From contig NC_092674.1 of assembly GCF_964355755.1 (NCBI RefSeq), forward strand, positions 1,369,001 through 1,433,000: a DNA stretch of 64,000 bases, in the 5' to 3' direction. The stretch is from Antedon mediterranea. Its lineage: Eukaryota > Echinodermata > Crinoidea > Comatulida > Antedonidae. A program made the position numbers and the translations under genes. Below are positions 46,201 to 58,200 of the stretch, piece after piece. The notes under the pieces are model-generated. The model was not told the origin of the DNA and made no database searches. It saw only the letters and a program-made list of their open reading frames with translations. Numbering within the stretch: the stretch's first letter is position 1; each line of letters opens with the position of its first letter.

Positions 46201-49200
46201 CCTCAGCCAGCACCATATCACCTTGTATTTTCATCTCGCAACATTAATGAGAGTTTTTTCATCGATCAACGACCGGTTCGTATTGTTCACCATTTTCATA
46301 AGACTTGTCCGTTTCAGAAGCAAGACTCGTCTGGCAAGCCGTGTGACGCCGTTCATTTCGGATTCTGTTCTGATGTTTTTACTTCCAAAGATTTAATTCT
46401 GGATGTTAATCAAAATTGTATCATTAGTAAATCTAATAACAATATCAAGGTAGGCATTCATCAAATTTATGATCATGACACAGATGTAGCTCGAGAAATT
46501 TAGGGGTGGGTGGCACAATTCAAAACATAAAAAGATAACCTTTCAGCAAGAATTTGAATAGGTCCCCAGCCACACAGTAGTTACATCATTGCATGAGTTT
46601 AAATTAGCTTAGTTTTTTCTAACTTATTTAAATGCAATTGATTTTGTAACTGTAGACATCCATTTCTGAAATAAAAGTAAAATGAATGAATGAATTAACT
46701 AATTATTAAAGCCCAGTGTACTTTTTGCTTAGCAAAATTTATATAAGATAAGATAAGATAAATCTTTATTGTCATGAACACAACCAGGCGAACATGAAAT
46801 TGGTTTTCCTTGATGCTTAAAAACACATACAATATATAAAACATTAAAAATATCAATACAATACATTAAAACTATATACAGTAGTAAACAAACTATCTTT
46901 GAAATGTTGAGTTGGAAACATGAATAGAGTTGTGGACAAAGAACAGCCTATAGAAAAACAAGAAAAATAGTTCAATAATAACGTCATAAATAACAGTTAA
47001 CACAAAGAAAATTTTGTATTATTTATAGTAACATGGTCCGAAATATCAACATGTAAATGGCAATATATTTACTTAAGTTATATACAAGTGCTTTTATTAT
47101 AAAAGTTTTTCAAAGCCAACTACTTCATTAATAATATCATCACATGTAGTGATGTGATGAGTAATGTAATTGTCATGTATGTAGTAAGCCTTTACAAAAG
47201 ACAAGTTGTAACTCATTAAATATTTATCAAAGAATTTCTCGTGTGAATAGGAATGTTGCTCTCAACATCACAAAGTATGATAGTTAAGTTGTGATACTAC
47301 ATTTTAGAAATTTTTTGTTTTTCTTATTTATTTTTAAACATTTTGATTATTATATTAATAAAAAAAATTATCTTTTGTGTATGGTATTTGTAGTAAATAC
47401 TATTATTCGGGAAAATCCTGCAATTGTAAGTAATTCTTAATAATAAACAGAATGGTTATAATAATAATGTCCTTGTATGGAGGATAAAAACATGGTACTG
47501 TAATATTAGTGACCAGGCACATGGACTAATGTTTTCTAAGTTGAAACTTAAAAAAGATGGTATAATTAGTTCCATGTAATGACTTATTAAGTGATTACAA
47601 CAAGGTAAGCCACCAGTAGTGACTTATGTGTACATGTGGGATATGAAGGTCAACAAACTTTACAAGGGTTTTATTCCCAGTGTGATCTTATCTGGTGCAA
47701 TAAGTACCATCCTACCAAACTTAAGAAAGTTAGTGGACAATTAAATGTTCTATCCAAATTCATTAATCTGTAATTGTATTTTTTGCTAGTAGTAAAACCT
47801 TAAATTGATAGTAGGAACCAACCGACCAAATTTGAATATGGATATATCTATAAAAAATGTGATGTGCCCAAATATGGTAGTGATATACCCAAATATGGTA
47901 GTGATATGACATCATGTTCATATATGGGCACATCACATTTTTTTGTTATAATAAAGTTTGATAGTATAGACAGAGCTTAAGATTTAAGTTTCTAGACACC
48001 CTTTAGGAACAATGGGAAGAGATTTGGTTGATACTGTATGTACAAATAAGGAGTGAAATTGCCTGTGCTCCGTCTACAGATCCATACAGCTTAAATCATT
48101 TCCTGACAGACACTGTGTGTAACTCTGAGACACACATGGCACCTATTCACTAAATCTCAATGTTGTGATTTTAAACATTTTAAAAAACCTCAAATATATT
48201 TTTTTTCTGGGGTTTGAATGGGCCAAGAATTAATTTGTTTACCTATCTCTCATACTGTATGTGTACTGAGTAAATTGTATTGTATTGAAACAGTAATGTT
48301 TATTACATGAAAAAAAAGGGTAGCAATCAGATTAAATGCATTTCTAATTAATAATTCTAAAATATAATTGAAAACTTCTTATACAACATATCCTGCAAAT
48401 AAACTATAATTAGTCCGTGCGAGTTTAAAGTTTAAAGCCAAAAATTCTGTAATATTTATAATTATTAGATATGAATATTCTCATTCATCCAGTTAGTACT
48501 AAGTCCAGTGGATTACATTAATATCAAAACAAAAATAAATGTTATGTCATCTATTTTTTTTTTAGCTTTTTGAAGATCGTAAAGCAGCTGAGAGTAACCG
48601 GCAACCAGTAAACGTTCCACAGTTTTACTTTCCGTACGGCCGACCGGTTGACGCGGGGGTAAATGAAAAGGTGTTGGAAAAAGTGTCAGAGGTTTTTAGA
48701 TCATTACAAGTTATTAGAAAACATGAAATGGATGAGTTAACATTGGTATGTTGGTAGGCCTACATTTTCACTTTTATTATAGTTATGCAATTATGGAATT
48801 GTGGCTTGGTGGTTATGATGTTTGGCTACCAATCCAATGGTCCTGGGGTCAAGTCCTGTCATGTGTCAGGATTTTTTTCTTTCTAATGACAAGAAACTCC
48901 ACACCCAAAGACTTGTAATAAGACTTTGTTTATGTAGAGCATCTTGTGTATATGTTTGTATATGACCCAAGATTACCACCGTTAAGAAGGATAGTGAATA
49001 AATTTGCTTATGGTTATCCTTGCCTAAATATATTTTTTTAAAGTCAAATTCTAAAGTTTGAGACAGATTTTTTGAATGCTACGACAAAACTGATTTATTT
49101 GTAAGGATACATGCATTCAGTTTGCTTTATTGATTTAAAATATTTTTTGTTTTATCGTGTGAATAAAAAATACAAATACAGAAATCATCAGAAGTCATTG

Positions 49201-52200
49201 ACCTCATATTTATTACTACAGTATCATTCATTACAGGCATGTGGCTGCCCTAAATACTGGAGGATGGCCCTCTATCACGCAGCTGGAGGAAAGGATGATG
49301 TACCCCTTACACAAGAAATGTTTGTAACAATGTGGCAGAGGTTTGTAATACATTCTTTAATGTACAGTATATTCATTTTTTCAACCAATTGCAGCACCTT
49401 TCGATTGCATAAAGTTAAGCTCTGTCTATATTATCAAACTAGTTTGACAAAATAGTGTGATGTGCCCAAATATAGTAGTGATATGACATCACCACATCCA
49501 TATATGGGCACATCACATTTTTTGTTACATAAAGTTTGATAGTATAGACAGAGCTTTAGAAACTATTTTATTATTTATTTATTAATTATCAATCAACATC
49601 ATCTTTCTGAATCATCTTTTATTGAGTCTGAACTTAACATTGAAATTTGTTTTTATATTTCTTTTTCCCATTTGTGCATTTAAAAGTTGACCTCTAATTG
49701 ACCTTATCAGTTTCTGAGCCATCTTTTATATTTATTGCATCTGAACTTAACATTATTTTTTGTAATTTCTCTTACAGAGTGATTTCTGAATGCCATGACG
49801 ATAGTTCAAGATTATTTCGTCTTTTAGTCAAACCCAAGTGCAATTACATATCAGCTGAAGACTGGTACCCAATGATTCAGGTAAATATTTAAGAATACCC
49901 CTTGATACCGGTCTCAATTACATATCAGCTGAGGACTGGTACCCAATGATTCAGGTAAATATTTAAGAATACCCCTTGATACCGGTCTCAATTACATATC
50001 AGCTGAGGACTGGTACCCAATGATTCAGGTAAATATTTAAGAATACCCCTTGATACCGGTCTCAATTACATATCAGCTGAGGACTGGTACCCAATGATTC
50101 AGGTAAAGAACACCCCTTGATACCGGTCTCAATTACATATCAGCTGATGACTGGTACCCAATGATTCAGGTAAAGAATACCCCTTGATACCGGTCTCAAT
50201 TACATATCAGCTGAGGACTGGTACCCAATGATTCAGGTAAATATTTAAGAATACCCCTTGATACCGGTCTCAATTACATATCAGCTGAGGACTGGTACCC
50301 AATGATTCAGGTAAATATTTAAGAAAACCCCTTGATACCGGTCTCAATTACATATCAGCTGAGGACTGGTACCCAATGATTCAGGTAAAGAACACCCCTT
50401 GATACTGGTCTCAATTCAATCACCCCATCGGTAAACAACTCCTTCCAGTTTGTTTGAACCGACCTTTGACCAAAGTTGTTTTAGTGGTCTGTAAAGGAGA
50501 CTTCATCATTTTTGTCACAGAAGTCTGAATGTGGTTTTAGTTTAAAAGTCATTTAACGTCACTTAAGTGACCAATGTAATGTCATTACCATTGTCATCAT
50601 CATTTATAATCATCATAATATTTATCATCTTTTATTCTGTTCGTTATCATCAATTACCATTCCATTTTTTGTGAATTTTAAAGAATCAAAAGTACATAAG
50701 TGTAGAGTAATAAGTTACTACCGTATATCCTCTGGTATAATCCCACGCCTCTAGAACATGAATTAAATTACTACCGTATATCCTCTGGTATAATCCCACG
50801 CCTCTAGAACATGAATTAAATTACTACCGTATATCCTCTGGTATAATCCCACGCCTCTAGAACATGAATTAAATTACTACCGTATATCCTCTGGTATAAT
50901 CCCACGCCTCTAGAACATGAAGTATACCAGGGAAAGCCTGGTTCAATAAAAAAATTATTGGTAAAGCATTTCTTGTAAAAACTCATATGAACTATCTAGA
51001 GAGTGGCCTACATCCAGACCAAAAGTGAATACTGGGACTATACCCACCCAGGGATATGCCTGTTTTTGAAATCAGACATAAAGTAGGGGGTGGGATTATA
51101 CCTGAGGATATACGGTATTAGCCAATCATTTGCTTTGTTTTGCAGGATGTGGTAAATTCTCATCCTGGATTGTCATTCCTGCAGGATGCTCCTGAATTCC
51201 ATTCTCGTTATATCCACACGGTAAGTCGAACATTTCTTCCCGTCCTTCCAGATTTTCTAGGATTTGTTTTTGTGTGTCTCACTCTCAATCCTTTATTCAA
51301 TTTTTATTTTAATCTCAATGCGATTACGATACAAATTAAAATATAAAAAACAACAAAATAAGCAATTATAATGTTCACAAATGTTTATTCAGTTTTGAAA
51401 GAATATAAAACATAATTCTTTGGAAGATAAACATTTTTACAGGTAAAAAATGTGATAAAATACTAAAATGCTTGCTGCCCTCTATCGCAACTAATAAATC
51501 ATTTGGAGGAAATAAATCAGAACATCTACTTGGCAGACATTGTCAAGTTTCGTTTATTTACTTGAAAAACGTAAGAAAATTAGATTATATAAATAAATTG
51601 TTAAATACAAAAACTCATCCAGCCAATGGATTGTTTAATAATTTATAGTTTAGAGTTATTTTAAAAGTTTTTTTATAGAGATATCTTGGTCTTTTAGAGT
51701 AAAGGTACAAAATAATTCATAATTAAGTGTTATCAAGCAACAAGACCGTTTTTGATATTTAAAAAAACATTATTAGTGCTTGGTGTTAAAATATGTAGGT
51801 ACCAGGTGTACATTACTATTATAAAATCATTTTTTATAAATTTACTTTTTTTTGATTAATTAAAATAAATATTAAGAAGAATTAAGTGGCAAATTGATTG
51901 GTTAGTACGTAGTAATACATATGATTTACATATTGCATTTTATCAATGTTACTTGGAAAAAATTCATCATTTAAAGTGTTTAAACTTTGACCTTTCCACC
52001 ATTGTTACCGCCCTCATGGACATCCGTATCCTCTGCTTGTTTGTCATCTTCAGGATGAATGGTCTCTGTTGGCAAATCTGTTGAAAGCTCAATGATCACT
52101 TCAACCACATCTTCTTCAGCTATCTCTTCCTCTGCTATCTCTTCCTCTGTTTCTTCCACTACCTCCTCGATGACCTCTTCAACGACTTCTTCAACAATTT

Positions 52201-55200
52201 CTTCAACCATTCCTTCCAGAGCTTCCTCCACTGCCGCTTCAACAGCTTCTTTTACTTGGTCAACGACCTCATCAACGATTCTTTCCTCGATCTCTTCTAC
52301 CATTGTCGTGGCATCAGTGCTTGAGATTTCAATTTCTTCAGTTTCTTCTGTAGTGGATACCTGATCAATCTCTTCCTCTTCTAATTGTGTAGCTGTTTCT
52401 GGTTTTGTTTCTTCACTGTCTGATGTACTTAACAGCAAAGATGTGCGAGGGCGAATCATTTTGTCTTGTGTGGCATCTTCCTGCTCTTCTTCAGATGATG
52501 ACTCTGAGCTAGATTCTGGTGATGCAATTGTAGCTGTCACATCTTCTGTGTCAACTTCTTCCGACGACTCTTCCGATGATGATGATTCTGAGCTAGATTC
52601 TGTTGCTGCAATTGTAGCTGCTGTAGCATCCTTTGTTTCAATCTCCTCTGACTCTTCTGAGCTAGACTCTGTTGATGTGATTGCTGCTGTACCTTCCTTT
52701 GTTTCAATCTCCTCTGACTCTTCTGAGCTAGATTCTGTTGATGTGATTGCTGCTGTACCTTCCTTTGTGTCAATCTCCTCTACCTCTTCCTCTGAGCTTG
52801 ATTCCATTGGTGCATTTGTTGAGTCTTCTACCTCTAGGACCACGGTGACCATTTCTTCCACTTCAGTCATTGTCACTACTTGTTCATTGTGTTCGATTTC
52901 AAGCTCGTCGCCTTGTCCTTCCACTATTGCTAGCGTTTCATATTCGTCTGCAGCTAATGTTTCACCAGTTGGTACAGGTAAGCCTCTTGCCACAAACAAC
53001 AGGCAATTGCTGACGACTATTAACCAAAATGTATTCATGTTTAGAAATCTGCACAAAATTTAAAAAAATAAAAAGTTAATTTATGCTGCAATTCCTTTTG
53101 TAAGTAATATTTTAAAGAAATAATAATCTATGATTCATGAATCTAAAACCCTGCCTACACTATCATACTTTATGTGATAAAAAATGGACATAATGTTATA
53201 TTTGGGCATATTATAATACCATATTTTGGCACATCATACTTGTTTTGTCAAACTAGTTTTATAGTGTGGACAGAGATTTAAGTGTATTTTAATACTGCCC
53301 TCTATAGTTTGTCTTATGGAAACTTAACTTAATAAATATAATTCTGATTGGGAACTTGTTTGTGTTCAAAAGAAAATCTATTGAAACTTTTAATTTAAAC
53401 ATGGTCAGGTGATTAGGTCAAATATAAGTCAACAAAGGTCAGGAAATTGACCTGCCTGCCAAACCAATAAACTGAGTTGTTAATTACATGGCTGCACCTT
53501 TCATTTTATTGACCTAATTACAAGTTGACTTCTTTGGAAAAACAATTAAAAGGCAGGTGTTAATACAGTAGATGTAAATAATGTCAACAGGTGTTAATAG
53601 ATGTAAATTAAGCTGTCTGTCTGTCAGGATATTGAAATAATGAGTAGGAGGTTTGCTTTGAACAGAAAACAAAGTTCTGAATTATGAATTCTCTTAATTT
53701 GTAAAATTTGTTATTTCACAGCGAAATAACTTGCCAATTACAGGATATATAAACTATTTTATGATTTATCATGCTTTTAAAGGCCAGGTGCGGGCAAAAC
53801 ATTTCTAGTGATCATACATTCCAATAATTATCGATCTATAGTTTCCCCTATGTTTCATAATTTTTGGGATTTTATTTGTGTTACACGAGCTTGTTGAAAA
53901 TAAGCACTTTCTTATCAGTGGGGGGATAGTTCAAATTACACAGTAAAATCTCTATTCTTTTGTACACAAATTTTGTAAATAGAGAGGCATTAATAAAGCT
54001 ATGAAAAATAAACGGTGTGGTAAAAAATGTTATCAGATGACTAAATATAGGTAATATAACTTGAATATTACATTTCTGATATTTTTATTCAACTTCAGCT
54101 TTTTATTTTCATGCTATAGCAAAAATTATCCACCGTATATCCATCATCTTTTTTCACCGTCTAGGGAGTCAACAGACATGTTATTACATTAGGTTAACTA
54201 CCTAACTACTGAAAAAAAGTCTTTCTGGTTTTTATGGAAGAATTTTGCCAAATTTTGTATTTGACCATATTAAGGGAAATTCATGTTTTTTCGTCTCGAT
54301 TTCTGTTACAAATATTTGATTTATGTACAATAAACCAAATATTATATTTAAAATTCATGCCTGTAGCTTAGCTTTAAAGTCTTATTTGATACCAAAAGAT
54401 TTACTATTTAGATTTTGTTGTTTTTATATTATTCTACCTTCTGTTGCTATTAGCTCATATTTGTTATTGTGCCTTTGTGAGTAGCCTCTCATTGAAATAT
54501 TGAATACAAAATTTAAGGCTTAGGGAGTGGAGTTGAAAGAGCTGTGAGTTGGTACTACGGTCAGGACCTGAGATTGGAAGGCAAGCACATTAACCACCAA
54601 ACTATATTGTAAATGTTATATACAGTATGATACCAGAGGTCAAACATGATACCTAAAGGTTAACATTAATGTGTCAAATGAACTGATGAAAGGATTTAAT
54701 CAATTATAGAAAGTGTTGATGCATCATGTTTTAAATTAGCATAATCAGCTGGTAGCTCCATGTACTATGGTGATAATTAGACCACCTAAGGTCCAAGCTA
54801 AACCTATCTAAATAAACACATGTAGTTAATACTCAAGAATTGACATACCATGTCTATTCCTACATACATGATCATGTATGATTAACAATAGAATCAAAAC
54901 AATGCTCGCATTGTCATATTATTTATTAAGAATTTTAAGGGGTCATGTCAAAATTAAAAGTTACTACTATATTTTGTTTAATTCTTTAACCTGTTTATGA
55001 AGTTATTTAGCAAGTGTTTTTTGGATATACACTGTGTACATACAGTGGCGTAACGGCTATGAGCACTTACTGGCTACACCCAGGGACACTGTGTACATAC
55101 AGTGGCGTAACTGCTATGAGCACTTACTGGCTACACCCATGTACACTGTGTACATACAGTGGCGTAACTGCTATGAGCACTTACTGGCTACACCCAGGTA

Positions 55201-58200
55201 CACTGTGTACATATACAGTGGCGTAACTGCTATGAGCACTTACTGGCTACACCCAGGTACACTGTGTACATACAGTGGCGTAACTGCTATGAGCACTTAC
55301 TGGCTACACCCAGGTACACTGTGTACATATACAGTGGCGTAACTGCTGTGAGCACTTACTGGCTACACCCAGGTACACTGTGTACATATACAGTGGCGTA
55401 ACTGCTATGAGCACTTACTGGCTACACCCAGGTACACTGTGTACATATACAGTGGCGTAACTGCTATGAGCACTTACTGGCTACACCCAGGTACACTGTG
55501 TACATATACAGTGGCGTAACTGCTATGAGCACTTACTGGCTACACCCAGGTACACTGTGTACATATACAGTGGCGTAACTGCTATGAGCACTTACTGGCT
55601 ACACCCAGGTACACTGTGTACATATACAGTGGCGTAACTGCTATGAGCACTTACTGGCTACACCCAGGTACACTGTGTACATACAGTGGCGTAACTGCTA
55701 TGAGCACTTACTGGCTACACCCAGGGGCCCTGGAGCTTATGGGAGCCCCTGAGCAGTGCCCAGAGAAAAAAAAAAGCATTAACTTATGACGAAAAAATTT
55801 CATTATGGGGAAATCATAATAAAATCATGTGTTAAAGCTTCAAATTATTAACTTGTGTCGATTGTGTGTTGATAAATAGGTAAATGTTAAATCAATTTAG
55901 GAGAACGTTTTTAGTCATCCTCCAAAAAAAATGGGTGTAGACCTGCCTGCAGGCTTCTGTATTAAGTTACCTTTAAACAGTGGCTACTGTATACCTACAC
56001 TTTACAGTATTTATTTACAGTAATTCAAATACTAGGATATCCCTTGAATGATATCAGATAAAAGTAAAACAAGGGTAACTCCAAATTAAGAGTTGGAAGA
56101 AAGTTTGACTAATTGAAGAAAAATTTGATAAATTTTCAAACTCATCAGATTCTTGAACAATGAAAATAAAACTTTAAATTCTCGATTGTGTTCTGTCTAA
56201 TAGTTGTACTTGTATACCCTTTTATTTTTTTTAATTGCTGCGAAAAGATTTTTTTAGATGCTACACTTTTCCTTGACAACTAAATAATTTAATACTAAAG
56301 AAACTAACACTGTAGTGGTAATGTTATATACATGTTGTAGCAGGGAATTGGTTGCAGTTCAACTATTACACAAAAAATATTGAAAAGAAAACAGCCTTAT
56401 TTTTTAGTCAAAAGTTTAGTAGTATATTTATCTAATTTTTTTTTCAAGCAAAGTCATTAAAAAAATATATTAATACAAACAAAAATAAATACAAAATACA
56501 GCATTTAAATAAATATCTTATTATTTACTACTACTATTACTAAGCATTCAAATATAAATATCTTATAATAATATAGTAATATAATTTGTATAGCGCCTTT
56601 CCAAATTGATCAAGGCGCTTCACATTCTAATGCCTAGGGAAGTAAGTTTTAAGACCTTTCTTAAATAGATTTATCGACTTTAGTTCCCTTAAGTCTATTG
56701 GCAGAGGGTTCCAGATACAGAATTTAAAAACATAATAAAATTATTAAAACATGAATATAAATACTGTACACAATTTTAATACATGTCTTATCTACTATAC
56801 AATATTATTACATGGCATAAATAATAGTGTATTTCTTACCTGTGATAAATGTGAGATCCAACAGTTGGAAGAAGTGGACCAGTTAACAACTAACAGATGA
56901 ATGAATTGAGAATGAGTGACAAACAGAGAACAAACAGCCTTATAGCTTACCCTAGACCGTCCCAAGGCCAATGAAAACCAATCAGATTGCATTTTTAGCT
57001 TTCTCTTCCAAATCTACTAATTGGAAACTTTCTTTGAGTTTACCAAAAAGTTAATGTTAACCTAATCCCACCCATTTAGTTCATCAACCAATCAGATGAT
57101 GTGCTTAGTACATTTTAAGTGACTTTTAACCAATCAGATGCTGTGCTTAGTAAATTTTAAGTGACGTTTAACCAATCAGATTCATTTAGTTGGATTGTGT
57201 TACCTGATTTGAATTATGATACCATACTGATAATTATTTATTATTTAAGATAAGATATATTTTACAACAATGTTTTTTGCTAAAATTTAATCTTTGTTTT
57301 GCCTCAAAAGTTGAATATCTTTATGTGAATTTGCATTGTATATTGTTTCATAATTTTATTATGTGATAGAATTTCAGGGTGGACTTTATCAATAGACATA
57401 ATACTAGTACTGACTGATATGGTTTAATATTTTGTATATTTTACAATTTTTTTCATGACAAAATGCACGTACTGTAGTTGTTACACTTTCTTATTTCTAT
57501 CTTGTGATAAATGATGTGTGTCCTTCAGAAAAGAAACTATACTGTAATATCAGACGGCCTAAATTATGTTCGATTCATTATCAATATCAGGGACCTAAAA
57601 ATTGTGAAATTAAGTGCTGCTCAATTTTTTTCAAATTTAGGGTGTCCGTTCGATCTTTTTTAAAGCTAAGAGAGTAGTTTCTGAACACTCTGGTCTTTAT
57701 TTGAAGTCCTTTTTACTTTTTTAAAAATTTATTTATTTTTTTATTTATTCAATTTCTGCCATATACAATACATAGAAAAAACAAAACAAATATAAAAGGC
57801 AAGGAAAGACCAAACAGATGCTAAACACCTATGAACTTAAAAGCAAGTGCTTATGCCCCTCTGGATGTTTCTTCTCATGTTTTTAAGGCAACGAAATTGG
57901 TTTCTGGACATATGGTCTTCAATTGGAGTCGTTTTGAAAAGTGTGTCTTTTACAAGAATACAGTGGTATCTGTATGTGATTGGTTGCTGATATTGATCTG
58001 TCTAAAGCCTTTTAGGAAGATAACAAACAAGTTAAACCATTGTATATCCTTGTCTTCAGAGGCACGGTTTGTTTCTTCCTCTCACTAGAACCATTCTGTA
58101 ACTAATTCTACAACGTTTAAATGGTTTACTTCTTGACTGCCTCAGGTGTCTCTTAGGGATTTTAACAAACGAAACAGAATGCTTAATAAAGTTAGCAGCG

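Larger units (their letters stand above)
46450..48565. other. PPP2R3 intron 1, second part
   Basis: Holds a LINE 3' tail (46742-46840) and one MITE-1 copy (47848-47980); otherwise AT-rich with no exons seen. Confidence 0.45.

Noticed and set aside
48805-48880. Possible tRNA gene
   Set aside because: A- and B-box-like words are present but no cloverleaf or acceptor stem can be formed. More likely a SINE remnant.
52059-53063. Plus-strand Ser-rich ORFs and a minus-strand Gln-rich frame
   Set aside because: Shadows of the acidic Ser/Glu codon repeats. The frame with signal peptide, splice acceptor and promoter is the minus-strand acidic protein.
55014-55342. Repeating ORFs ([16 protein letters not shown] pattern)
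   Set aside because: Translations of the 59-bp minisatellite; the frames break with each TA insertion.
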